From Ciona intestinalis (taxonomy: Eukaryota; Chordata; Ascidiacea; Phlebobranchia; Cionidae), in NCBI RefSeq assembly GCF_000224145.3, contig NC_020179.2:3936367-4000366 (forward strand): 64,000 nucleotides of DNA. Direction: 5' to 3'. The notes under the pieces are model-generated. The model was not told the DNA's origin. It saw nothing but the letters and a program-made list of their open reading frames with translations, and searched no databases. This document shows, one piece after another, positions 36,291 through 49,000 of the stretch; position 1 is the stretch's first letter, and each line of letters begins with the position of its first letter. The position numbers and the translations under genes were made by a program.

Positions 36291-39200
36291 TTACATTTTC
36301 GTTTTTTCTTCTGTTTCGGGCACGTAACCTTCATTCTGTAAACCGTGCCCACTCATTTCCATATCTCTTCGTGCAACTTTGTTCTCATGTGTCTCAATAC
36401 TACGGCCGCCATTTGCAAGATTGCATTTCAAGAAATCGTATCTCGCTGGTATTATACCACGGACAAATAAAAACCGAACGAAGTAGGAAACAACCAGCAG
36501 AGTTACAATGGAAGATACCATTGCGAGTGTTTTAAATGGAAAGTTGCTTCCATATGGGTATTTGATAAAAGGTTGAAACCCAAACCCAGGCTCGCCACCC
36601 CCAAGTCGTAAAACCAAACCCACCAGAAAAGCAAGAATCGATCCATACGTATTTGGGTCCAGGTAGAGAACACTTACAAACTGTAAAAAAACAAAACTCA
36701 TAATACTATAGCAGATTGGAAGGGGGGACACCTTTAGCACATAATATCTAAATATCCTGATCGTGTTTTAAACAATTATACCAACGGTCTATGGGAGTCG
36801 CGACGATGCGGTTTTATAACTATTTGACTTTTCTTTGTTTACTACCAAATGTGACGAGAAAATAGAATTATAAGGTGTCCCATCTTCCCCCACTCTACTA
36901 TATAGTCAGCAATACTACAAGTAACTTGTTTAGGCTTGCGTGGCGGGTCGACAGTCGTTTTAACACGGATGTTATGTTTTCGCATACTTCGTGCCCGCTT
37001 ACTCTACTTAGCCTACCAAGCACGTACCTTCGTGAGTCAACTCTGTTTTAGAGGCAGGCTTAATTGCTAATCTTTAGTGACAATGCCGAAATAATACAGG
37101 AACACCTTGGTTCTCTGTTACACTAAAACTAATATGGTAAAAATATTGCAACTAACCTGTGGAAAAAGTATGACGTAGATCAGGTCCGAACAAAGATAGA
37201 AAAGATAATAAACAGATTTCACAACAAGAGCTAAAGCAGTGGCTCCTGCCGCTATGAATATTATTGCTACTCTCATTACCCACACCAGCTCCAACTCCGA
37301 TGCCTTTGGGTTAAAATAAAGGTTTTATTATCTTGGCAAAACTGCTTTTCTAATTTTATCCAGACTTTCATTTTAAAATATAATGGTCTATAGTGTCAAG
37401 GCCATAACTGTCTTATACCTATTTATCTAACGATGTCCATGTAAAGGGAGGGTTTTATAACGTCCACTAGCCTGCAGTGAAAGAAAACGGCTTATAAATT
37501 AGTCTATTTTCTGTCCAGTTTGTAAGGTGTCTAGTATAGACCAACCTATACACTGTCTCGGCAATTTAACCAGACGGGGTTGCTTAGAAAGTGCGTAGGA
37601 TAGAAGTTTAAATACGTAAATCATTCACCCCTTGCAATAGACGAGCATTCAGATTCAGGCCATAAGTATGAACTTTGTAAACAGGTATACTACAAAGATA
37701 TTGTCTCAGTATATAGTTTATAGAAAAATAAGTATTTTCCAATTTAACATAAATATGCAAAGTTTTAAACCTTACCTTTGGTCGGATGACGACGTTATAA
37801 ATATTCCTAGTAAACATACTAGAAGCAGATAGAATACTAGAGTCGGCAGATGACATTACAGCAGCAGAAACAGCGCCAAGCCCAAAGAATGATACAGCTA
37901 CAGGGGTGAGGTATTGAAGCACAATTGGCAGAATATTAGCTTGGTCGCCTTTTTCAACTGGACTTGGGAGGCCGTACGATGTTGCGTTCCAATCTGTGTA
38001 ACATGTTTACATCACTTTTATTTTTCTGAGGACAATTTACTTTCATATATTATACACTACAAAAATATATGCTGTATGTTTTAAAGGCTGGAAATTTTGA
38101 AGGTACTGAAAAAAGTTCACAAATCTTTAAATAATGTTTGACTCGTATAACTAGAAGAAACAATTTACCTGTAGATGCAGCAATTGCACCGATTAATATC
38201 GAAGGTATTGACATGAACATACATCCGAATGCAGCAATGAATGAAAGCTTCTGAGCGCTTCCTGCACTTTTCGACGATAAAACTCTTTGAAAGTAAACTT
38301 GCCACGGTATTCCACCAAATAACTGCGAATGTATGAATAACACGAATAGTTAAATGGATCAATTAATCCTGGCGTGATTGGGCAAAGTCGATAGTCGTTT
38401 CTCGTGCTCACTTAAAGAGTTATCACGTATATAACTCTGTGATTAATTCTTTTGAAGGGAATTTTAGTATTGTATGGCTGACAATTTATTTGAGAGTACA
38501 TTCGGTAATACAAGATAATGGTGATTTTATGCTTACCAGTAGCAGAGCAGAGTCGATCCATAGACCAGTGGTCGAAATATCCCAAGTACCAAGCCAGTTA
38601 GGTGAGTGGTAAGCTGTAGTGGCGATGTCTGATACAGCAGGATGAGTGAACGCGAATGGAATGCTCAACCACTAAACAAATATCATCATTAAATATAATG
38701 GGAGGCAAACTTTCGCTTGTTTTTATTGAAATTCAATAAAACGGAATAATTTTGTGTTTACTGATTCGTAACAAACCAAACGCGGCCGCGACATCATAAC
38801 AAACAAAGCAAAAGAACCGCAAGAAAATAATTAAAACATATAGAAATATTTTGAAACAAAGATGCGCTGAAACCAATCCATTGGAGCATTTAATCTATAT
38901 TGCGATATCCTAATTCGCTTTTGCAAGAACTCAGACAAAGATCGAATGAAATACGTACGCAGTGGTTACCGTTAAACCGGTGTGCATAGTTTATATGCTT
39001 CAAGAGGCCCATCTGTTATAAAAACGTAGTGTTTTTCTGATGTTTCATTCCCTGAAAAAGTCTTGTAGGATGGCAGACGAAACGTCGGACATGAATTACA
39101 TTTTATACGATGAGCCACCAAAAGAATATATATATGCTTGGTAGCAGAAGTAACAGAATATGTTCATGATATATAAGTATGGAACATCTTACCAGTCCAA

Positions 39201-41029
39201 TGAATATGCAAATCAACTGAACTACATCTGTATAAGCAACCGAGTAGAGACCTCCGACCATGGTGTATACAACAGCAATGCATGCAGATACAATTACAGC
39301 TGCAGTTATATGAAGATCAATGATAACATGAAGCGTACCGCCTGTAAATACAAGTACATTCAGCAAAATTAGGTATGTGGTAACTTGTACGGTGTGTAAA
39401 GATTAGGATACACCCGTGTCATATAACGTTTAAACTTAAGTACTTATGGTTTAACGCTGTCCCGAAACGCAAGGATAAAATAATAATTCATTCACTCGTA
39501 CATTCATTCATTTATCCATATACATTCATTATATTATAGAAACACATTGTTTAAAAAGATACATAAATGGCGTTTGCTCGTTTAGGGACAGCATCAAAGG
39601 TATTTATATAGAGATTTAGTTGAGAGAAGTTTCACGCCTCTTTTACGCCCATATAGGATATATTGTAGAATGAATTAAAAACAATAAATCGACATAAAGA
39701 GTAGTATTGTTATATATAGGTCATAAACGCAGCAGACAGTGATATCCCTTCTTTGTTCTTTAAATAACATGATCTTCGCTAATTTTTTCGGCGAGATAAA
39801 AAAAATAAATTGTGACACACTTTGTTCTATGGACGAAAACAAATAAAAACGAAATAATTTTTGCAGTTATTTAAAAAACAAATTGAAACGTTTTTTGGAA
39901 AAAATGATATTTTTATAACGAACCCAACGCGGCCAATATAGCTGCAGACCAGAATAATTCTCCAGCAAGTGCAGGTATATAAAGAAACGCTCCCATTACT
40001 CGACCAAGCTTGCGCTGCAATGGATCCAACATCGTCACATATCCCTAGGTGTTAGTAAATAAATAGTAGGTTGGGGTAAAATGGTTCATATTTTCATTCG
40101 GTAGGTTGGGGTAAAATGGTTTATTTTTCATTTCTTTTTTTTCGTGCCATTTGGTAATAAACAAAGCACATTTACAGCATTATATATAGCCTAGTCCCAT
40201 TCTCACCAATCTTTAATTTAATAAACAGTAACATGGTTGGAAAATGTGTGTTATAGTGTTATCTGCGTCTTACCGCGTCTAACTATGTTATTTAAAACTC
40301 GTATTTTATATACTTTTAATCCATTTACCTCACTTCGCATTTTCTTCGCAAAGAATAAGCCGCCAAGTATTAACGCGCAAGCGTATCCAATGGGTGCTTG
40401 CGTCCACAGGAGTCCGGAGCCAGGTGTATATACATATTCCGATGTCCCGTTTATGTAGCCACCCCCAACCCACGTAGCTGGAATATATTTAATCACAAGC
40501 AAAATAGAATGCGTGGTAACTGGTAAGCGAGTTCGCGGTGTATAAAACATTCATTCTTTCATTATGTTATATAATAGGGTGTCCATATATACATTTTATG
40601 CATCTTACCCCGAACTGTTATTCAGTGTTTAGGGCAGTATTATGTTAAATGCACTTACAATAATGTGTATTCTGTGGTTTTATTTATTAACAACTACACA
40701 TAATGCATGGTGAAGTGATAGAATTACACATACATATACCATTACACAAACATCATCCGTTGCCAAACGTACAGAAGTGCAATCAAATACACATAGGTCA
40801 GAAAAAGAAGTACTTTTGATGAGCAAAAAAACTCCTAAAGTTTTATAAACTTACCAGTCATAGTAAAGCTTCCAACAAAGAGTCCGATGTCTCTTCCCCC
40901 GACCATGATTGTCTCGCTCTCGTTTCCTCTTCCGGTTCTTCTTTTCCTCCATGCTGCATAAATACCGATCGCTAGAATAAGAACGTAAAACACAATGATG
41001 GAAACCAAACCAGGAACGTTTACAGCCAT
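36291..41029 (-). CDS. SLC5A7: High-affinity choline transporter (SLC5A7-like), copy B, complete
   Basis: Nine exons on the minus strand, 5' to 3': 41029-40855, 40477-40329, 40044-39924, 39341-39193, 38671-38537, 38322-38169, 37993-37776, 37303-37157, 36680-36291; 545 residues (human CHT1 580). The N-terminus reads [19 protein letters not shown], then [45 protein letters not shown] and [14 protein letters not shown], followed by the sodium/solute symporter helices and [14 protein letters not shown]. The start ATG sits at the family position; an in-frame upstream extension in the same exon is not needed. It faces copy A tail to tail with 501 bases between stop codons. Exon 8 reads through an unusual acceptor (CCCAAAG). 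It is intact and probably functional. Confidence 0.95.
36705..36904. mobile_element. MITE-like element in choline transporter copy B intron 8
   Basis: Contains GGGGGGACACCTTTAGCACATAATATC at one end and AAGGTGTCCCATCTTCCCCCACTCTACTATA at the other, with the family interior (TTTACTACCAAATGTGACGAGA). Copy A intron 8 is only 58 bp and has no insertion. Confidence 0.75.
39030..39125. mobile_element. Retroelement-tail-like fragment, second copy
   Basis: Shares with 9530-9640 the order AAGTCTTG, ATGG, AG(A/G)CGAAAC, TCG, then TTTTATAC..GATGAG. A GTCT/AGAC stem precedes GAAAC (39079-39083). Lies in copy B intron 4. Confidence 0.45.
40064..40250. mobile_element. Partial MITE-like element(s), diverged subtype
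   Basis: GGTTGGGGTAAAATGG occurs twice in succession (40068 and 40105), suggesting a broken or nested copy. The interior TCGTGCCATTTGGTAATAAACAAAG matches the family; the distal end is not clear. Confidence 0.55.
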
Positions 41030-41544
41030 CGTGAAGCTTATACGAAACTCTGCTAGCTGCAAGAAAACAACAAGAAGATAGCAAGTTGTGATCTTAGCTA
41101 TTTGTTTCACTTGTCTTTCCTTTTTTTATCTAAACCCGTGGATTTCAGTTACCGGCTTCGCTCCACTGACTGTCTAGACGCTTTTTGTGGCTTCGTGTGA
41201 AATAACACAATACATTTTTACGCCCTTCAATGCACACACTGTACCAGCTCCCGACTGAATAACATGTCTTACAAAATCGACAATTTCTGTAAGAATTCGA
41301 TCTAAGCCCCAGGCTACATCGTACGCGATGTAACTTGGTCATCATAGTAATAATAAGGGCCCAATCTTTTTTTAAAATTTGAACTGTTCGCCTCATTGCT
41401 GCTGTGGTTACTATCTGAATCAGAATTCGTACCGGTTTGACCTCTTTCTGTGTCTGTTGTTACAACTGGTTTTTATCAGCAACACAAAAACGGTGTTTTG
41501 TAAGGCTGGAACGATGCTGCTGTAGTTTCGCAACAAAAAGTTTA

Positions 41545-41606
41545 ATGACACGCAAAATGTTATTTATGACACGCAAATTGTTATTTATGACACGCAAAAT
41601 GTTATA
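41545..41606. repeat. Tandem repeat, 21-bp unit x 3
   Basis: Unit ATGACACGCAAAATGTTATTT repeated three times, with one substitution in the second unit and the last truncated by one base. Confidence 0.85.
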
Positions 41607-41731
41607 ATTTCGGCGCTGTTTTAATCAGCTTTGAGTAAAGTTATTCTTTTGTTATTTAACTAATGTGTTATATCATGAACCAACTTACATATTTTATTGT
41701 TTACGTGAGATCGGACAATATAAAACGATTA

Positions 41732-41929
41732 TACAGTAGGGTGGGGGAAAAGGGGACACCTTTAGCACATAATATCTAAATGTCTTGATCGTGTTTTAAA
41801 AAATTAAAAACAGTCTAGGGGAGTCGCGAGGATACGCTTTTATAATTCTTTGCATTTTCTTTGTTTACTACCAAATTGGGCGAGAAAATAGAATGAAAAG
41901 GTGTCCCATCTTTCCCCAACCTACTATAA
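41732..41929. mobile_element. MITE-like element, forward orientation
   Basis: TACAGTAGGGTGGGGGAAAAGGGGACACC at the left end and GGTGTCCCATCTTTCCCCAACCTACTATA at the right, 198 bp. The interior matches the family consensus closely. Confidence 0.8.
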
Positions 41930-41950
41930 TAAAGCATAAGTGCGATATAT

Positions 41951-42150
41951 ATATAGTAAGGTGGGGGGAAGATGGGACACCTTCTTACTCAACTTTCTCG
42001 TCCCATTTGGTAGTAAACAAAGAACATTCAAAGAATTATAAATCCGTATTCTCCTGACTCCCATAGACCGTAGTTAATTGTTTAAAACACGGTCAGTATG
42101 TTTAGATGGTATGTGCTAAAGGTGTCCCATCTAACTCATTACTATATATA
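41951..42150. mobile_element. MITE-like element, reverse orientation
   Basis: Starts ATATAGTAAGGTGGGGGGAAGATGGGACACC, interior TCGTCCCATTTGGTAGTAAAC, ends AAAGGTGTCCCATCT. It lies 21 bp from the preceding copy but in the opposite direction, so the pair forms a long inverted repeat. Confidence 0.8.
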
Positions 42151-43026
42151 ACATCTTGATTCATGTAATTGGCGGAATATTAACGCAATTATACAGTGTT
42201 TTACTGCAGCAGTGGGTTTTCTTTATAGCTATGAATGTAGTTTGGCGAAACTCCATCATTCAGCGCGAAAATATTTACATCAAAAATAAGTCGTTTTAGT
42301 GGGCACATGGACAATATATGTATGTGTTTAATTGTTTAACGTAACTTTGATTTTTTTATTCAGACCCCTAAAATCCGAATATTAACTATTAATTAACCAT
42401 TTTAAATTATTGTTCAGTTTAAATATTTACATTTCCCACCAAAAAAGTGTAACACGTGGCATACACGTGTTTTGGGTAATCTTAGGTTAAAGTCTGTTCT
42501 TTTGCTTTGTTTATTTCAGATTTGACAAATAATTTCACGCAATGTTTCAGTTTTTATAACCTCGTCCCCATTTACTAAGTACACATGCAGAATGTACGTC
42601 GGTTTCACCGTTAGTGGCAGTGCGGGTTTAAAATATAGTATAGTTTGTTGACCATGCTCAGTGCAGTCAGAAAAACTGCGAGACGAGTCACGTTAGTTAT
42701 CACTATCAGTATGTCTTTGTATACTGAGTTATAGGCTCAGGTAGGCTGTACAGAAAGAAGTCTATCTTTTCACGTATGCTTTGTGTGCCTACTATGGTAA
42801 TGCAGACTGGGCTATAATATATACTACAATATAGCATGTACTGTACAGTGTTTGTAAGTGGAGAAATATATTGTAGGCTAGCTCAACAACAGAAATGAGA
42901 TGATTTTTGTATGAAACGTTTCAAATGAAAGAATATTCATTTTATTAAAGAGTCACATTGTTTTATTTTCAGTTAGGAATTGAATTAGTGATAAAACCAA
43001 CTTAACTTTACCTGGGTTGTTGTCCA

Positions 43027-46000
43027 ATGAAAGAAGCAGTCCTAGCCCTTCGAGATGGAGCAGCCGAGAGAAAAGTCATCGTAAAACTCACCGACAATCA
43101 ACTTATTATCAACGATATTATTCCCGATAATTCTGTTTCGCTTAATAAACCAACTAACCAAACAAATTCCATCAGTCCAGCGTCTTGTGTCACACCAACA
43201 TTTTCTAGACAGGTAGTAACTTCAATAACACCATGTTTTAAAGCACTAAAATTAGTTGCTTTTAAACAAACTGACAATCAATAAAACACGTAACTCAACT
43301 ATGTTTTAACGACTGCTATTTTTTCGGTATTTTTTAATTATCGTCAGTATTATCGAAGAAAAAAATGAAATTTAATATTATTGATTGTAAAAATGTTAAT
43401 CTTAAAATTTTAGATTTGTGCTTAATACCAGTCTAAAACGTTTTTTTAGCAATGTTTTGGCAGATTTTTATTTAAATTATTATTTTTTAAAATATTTTTT
43501 CATATTTTGTGAAGCGCTAGTAAAATTTTTATATTTGGCCACTATTTGAGTCTACATTTTTGAACATGTTTATTCACAGACCACTGCTTCAATATCTTCA
43601 ACAGAGTCAGGATCTCGTGGAGCTTCTAAAGATACATCAGATCCTCTTCTATCAACAGATCAAACTAATTCAACAATCATGGTAAGAATAAGAAATATTT
43701 ATTGTTCAAAATCATATCACCCAAGATGTGTGAGACATAATGTTGTATAACGTTGTTATATGTTTGCAAATTATAGAAATCTTTATTGTTTACATTTAAC
43801 ATGAATAAAATAAATGTTAAAAGTTTTGCACATAAAAATATATATAATTGATATCATATATTTATTATCATTATGTGATACAATCCAGAACTGAAAAATC
43901 AAATTTAGAAACCTATAAACAGTTTGAAATCTAAACAAAACAAAGCGTTTCAAATTAAAACCAATTTTATCTAAAAGCATTTATTTAATTAACGAGTTTG
44001 ATTTATTGTTTGTTAAATTTTAATTGTATGATTGATAAGTGTATAGGTATAAATAGACTTAAAATCAATTAGTGCTGGCCCTGGAAAGTATATTCTTTCC
44101 ATTAACAAAGCAAATGCAAACAGACAGAAGTACTTTACCTTAATTTAATCCATCTGATAAATTGTTAATGCTGTTTATCAATTATCAGCCTACTGGAAGC
44201 GATGTGCCAGGAGAGAGAGTCGTAAAAATTAAGCGCCAACCAGGTGGTGGACTTGGCATCAGTGTAAAAGGTGGCGCAGAGCATGGAATACCTGTCCTTA
44301 TTTCGAGAGTTTTTCCAGGCCAAGCTGGTAAGTTGAAATATTACTTTTACAACATTACAACAACACTTACGATTCCCATTGAAATTCAAATTATCGTTTT
44401 GATTACGTGCTATGACTTGTAGTCTGCTTACTCAAAGAGCATATAAAGCAGCTGCCCAAACAGAACAAGTGGAATAACAAATCCCAGGAATTTGGGGAAC
44501 AATAACACTGATGTTGTAAATGTTTTTTTTGTGTAGAGTAATTGAACCTTTACCCACTGTTATGTTAACTATTTGGACTATTAACTTATTGATACTTGTA
44601 GCAAGAATGTGAAATAAAGCTACATTGTTATTAGTCTGCTATAGATAAGTAGGTGTTGGTATTTCTATGCTTATAAATATTTAATCACAATTGGGTCGCT
44701 TCAAAAGATTGATTAGTTTTTCGGCGATTGTTACCCATCTGTGAAACCTGTATTATAACACAGCACACGTTTGCTATCGCTATGGGTGAATAGGCTTGAC
44801 ATTTTAATGCACTTTTAAGCCTATGTTTGCCCTTAGCCACATGCTTAACTTCTTATGTATTATTTATATACAGGACATGGTGCATTTAAACTGTTTAAGC
44901 GGGGTAGGATTAATAGTTTTGCACAACAGATTAGTGTTTACAGTACTACCACCTGCTAAAAAAGTGCAGAGTATTGCATTAAAAATTTAAACATTTTACC
45001 TTTTGACAAACTAATGGCAGCAGTGTATGAATAGTAATATTAATGAAAGTGTGCCAGATGTCATAAACTAGTTATCATTATTATTGGGTGGTGGCGGAAT
45101 TGCCCAGCAACATAATAGGCTTAATAGCACATGGTTTCAGTAGTATTGACATAGGTGCTATTGCGGGCACTATATATTTGACATGGCTATGTTTTTGTTC
45201 ATATATCGATATCGAATATATATTCCATAGAAAAGTTGGCTTAGTTGGGGCGAACAGCCGTACTCTGGACTTAATTTTGTGCAAAGCAAAGAAATAAATT
45301 GATAGTAATCTAAAGTTAAATATCTCAAGCTTTTGAATTGAGTAACTTTTTTATCTGGGTGGCTGACAAGGATATGTTATAACATATATCTTATGTTCCA
45401 TTATACACCTTGTGCCTGCTTACAAATAACCACCTATGTAAGTTTCTGGGTAGACGTTTTGTGGGTTCTGACAAGAATAGTTGTTATTACATGGGCCTTC
45501 TGTTTCATATACCTCAAACCCACCTATGAGTTACCCTTACCGCATATACATTTGTTGGTCAAAACTCTGGTGGATTCTAGCTAAAGTCCAACCCTCCTAA
45601 ACACAAAGATGTTAAACCCAATATTTTTCAGCTGACCAAACCCATCTTCTCCACCCCGGTGACGCCATACTTGCTGTTAATGACAAGAGGGTTGACCGTA
45701 TGATGCACGATGAGGTCGTTTCGGAACTCCGACTTTGTGGGGCTGAAGTCGCTCTTACAGTCCGTGCTTTCGACGGAGCGGGTCACGTGCTTCGACCTTC
45801 AGTGTCATCGGCAAGTGAGTGAGTGAATTGATACTGTGCATGTTTCATTAACCTCAATTAACCTTAAATGAGAATGCAAATCAAACAACCAATTAAGTGT
45901 GCATGTATTAATTGTCCGTAATTATTTTAACGGTATGTACCCTATTTGGTGTTTACAGCAGAAAAGGAGATGATATTTTACAGTCTACACTATGGTTTGT

Positions 46001-49000
46001 TGTTTGACTTGCATTCCTAATTTAAAGTTGTAATTTTAATTGCTTACAAGTAGTAAAATATGACTATTTTTAACATGTTTAACTAGTTTAAAAAGATGCC
46101 CTTTTTACACCTTTACATTTTCAAATCTACATTCTTTATTTTGCTTGACCACCAATTAAACATTCCGCACCATTGATTCTCTCTCACGCCACTTGTTATT
46201 ATTTGTATGTTCCCCTCCTCTGTTACGACACAATGGACGATGACGTAAACAGCTCCAAGTAAAAACTCTACATCGTCCGACCAGCCGCCCACAAACAATG
46301 AAAATATTCACGAACATTCGAACGAGAGCGCGCAAGACGCGATCGAACTACGCGCTGTTATTGCAGACGCGAAGCACCGAAATTTCGGCGACGTCCAAAC
46401 GGATCCAAACAGCAGCACTCACTTGGATTACCGCAACGACCCTAATGCAAGCACACATCTTGAATATTCAAATAACGAAGGAAAAGAAAAGATCTATGCA
46501 CTCGCGTTCGCAAGATTGGAACGCTACATAAATGGCACAGACCAAAGCAGGTATAGTAATACTTATATATATCCAGAGTGAATATTTCACGCAAATGCTT
46601 GATTTATATTGTTATGTGTAGTTTATTGAAGATATCTAGATAAGAGTTATGTTGTAGTAATATTTCACAAGAATCGAAACCTTTACTAATTGCATACAAT
46701 TACATTCAAAGGGTTAACTTGGTTTATTTATATAAAAGATACAAAATACAATTTTATGGATGAGATGATGCATTTAGTTAAATATGATCCTCAGTGTCGC
46801 ATGTAGATATTAATTAGTATTGGTTAAATGTTTTAATTGCACCATATACGCAGAAATAATTGCTTCGAAGTCATACCACACGAAGGCGAATCTACAGGGC
46901 TTATAATTTGCTCGAATAAGAGTGAGTTAAACGAATGGATAAGCTCGGTAACCGCGACTATTCATAAAGCAACAATGTCTCAGGTAAACGTCGAACTTGG
47001 GCTTATTATCAAGGTGTTCTGTTAGTTTAGTGATTACCTTATCACATTGTATGCCAACTTCTACCAGTCGCGCTGTTATTCTCTCAGGCGGAACCAATCC
47101 CTATTTTGCAGCAATTACGGAAGCAATTTACTCTACAGCTGACAATAAAGATTTGGTTCCGTTATAATACATTGGCTTAGGAGAACACTTCGTGCACGTT
47201 TATTGATCTAAACACTGCAACACAACGTTGCCACCTTGGCTTTGTTGCATTCACGTTTGCAATCCTATAGCAACGTTTTATTCCTGGAGTGTTCAAACAA
47301 ATTGTTTCCCTAGATTTTTCACACTTACAGTTAATTTAGTATATTTTCTTTTACTATTCGCTAATACCCTTGTAATTTACGTTGCAACGGGATACACTAT
47401 GGTTCATAGTGTTTAGATATGCATAGCCAAATACGTCGATTTATTTACTGGTACTTGCATTAGATTAGAGTACCAGCATTTTTGCAACAATATATTACTG
47501 ATAGGGGATTGTCACTATGTGTGATATGTAGTATTGATATGTGAACTTACATGCAGACAAATGACTCTGTCACCCAAGAACGCAAAGTGTCTACACAAGG
47601 CTGGTTATCTGAACGTTCAAATGAAGCCAACATCACTGAGAGATGGTCGCCTCGCTTTGTTGCTATCAGAGTCGATAAGATTTATATCTTCGACACCCCG
47701 CCTGTAAGTTAAATATTGCGAAGCTGTCACGCATATATTCCTACATTGTATATTATGCACTTTTAATATCTGTAAAACTTCTTTAAAGCGATATAACTGC
47801 AACTACAATCAGTATAGATTAATCAAGCCTAATCAACGCGCTATGGATTATCACTTTTAATCACTTTTCAGTCTCCTTTAAAAAATCAATAATATTTTTC
47901 TTTACGTCATATCCAATATGATAATGACTGTCTGAGTGTTAAGGTTTTTAGAAACCGCGTCGTCTTAATTAAGCCTCATATTTACTTTTCTATCCTGGAC
48001 TTCATTAAGTGTTGATAGCGTTATTAACACGGCGGTAAATAGACTTCTGTGTCTATTGTCTCTTTCCCACGACCCCGGGATCACTCTTGCTCGTTCGCGA
48101 TTTAAATTGATTTAACGATTGACGTCAAGCCCTGGTCTCAACTCACGCCCGCATTATCGAATAAATCGATTTAATTTTACCAACGCTGCTGCAGAAAATG
48201 CTATATGTTGTATGTATGGTATCCAAACCATAATATAAACAGTAGTATTGTAGACTGTTCTATATTATGTTCGTTGTTTTAAAATTGCAACCACTTTATA
48301 ACTTAAGCCTATAAGAACTATTCAAACCGTACACGTCAGTTACTTTTATAGCAATCAAAACAAAATGCCAATAAAATATAATCTGTTAAATATATCAAAT
48401 ACTCAAGATTTAATAAAAAGATATATAAAACTACAATAATAGCAGACAGCGCCTTCAGATATGCATGAAGTTGGTGACAAACTAGGCGACACTTAACGAA
48501 CATTTGGATCGATATTTGAGCACTTATACGCGCGCTTTCCACTTACCTTTGTGTCTATGCTTCCGTCTTTAGCCATTCAAGTGTGTTAGTCGACCCAATG
48601 TAAACATTCGCTCGTTGTTTTCCATTTAGAGCCAAACGAATACTTGTGTTGTTTTTTTCGGTCCAAACATTCCACAGACAAAAGAATGTAATTTGCTTTC
48701 AAACTGATTTGGGAAATCCCACAGGCGTATAATTGAAATTACGACACAATGATATGTCGGTATAATACGATACGAATACATAAAAATGGCAACAAATACG
48801 CCTTTCCAGTGCCATTTGGAATTTACTGTAGTTTGTTTTCGTAATTTTAAAACTAAATGTTCGGTACGATTTGTATATGAGGGTACATAAGCTCTGTTTT
48901 ACTTGCTTAAGTACGTTCACCTTTCAGTCCAACAGTTTCATTTGTGCGTTACAAATTACCACATTACCAAATAGCATGTACCAGGTGTCATTGGGTTTAG

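Larger units (their letters stand above)
41030..43026. promoter_or_regulatory. Divergent intergenic region between choline transporter copy B and syntrophin
   Basis: Upstream of both genes. Holds a 21-bp x3 tandem repeat (41545-41606), two MITE-like elements in opposite orientation (41732-41929 and 41951-42150), and a good acceptor at 42971-42972 (TTTTATTTTCAG) in front of the syntrophin start, so an untranslated first exon or a spliced leader is likely. No further gene is seen. Confidence 0.5.

Noticed and set aside
41145-41396. Minus-strand 83-codon open frame upstream of choline transporter copy B
   Set aside because: It does not join the copy B start in frame through a visible splice, and it resembles neighbouring dispersed repeat wording rather than protein-coding sequence.
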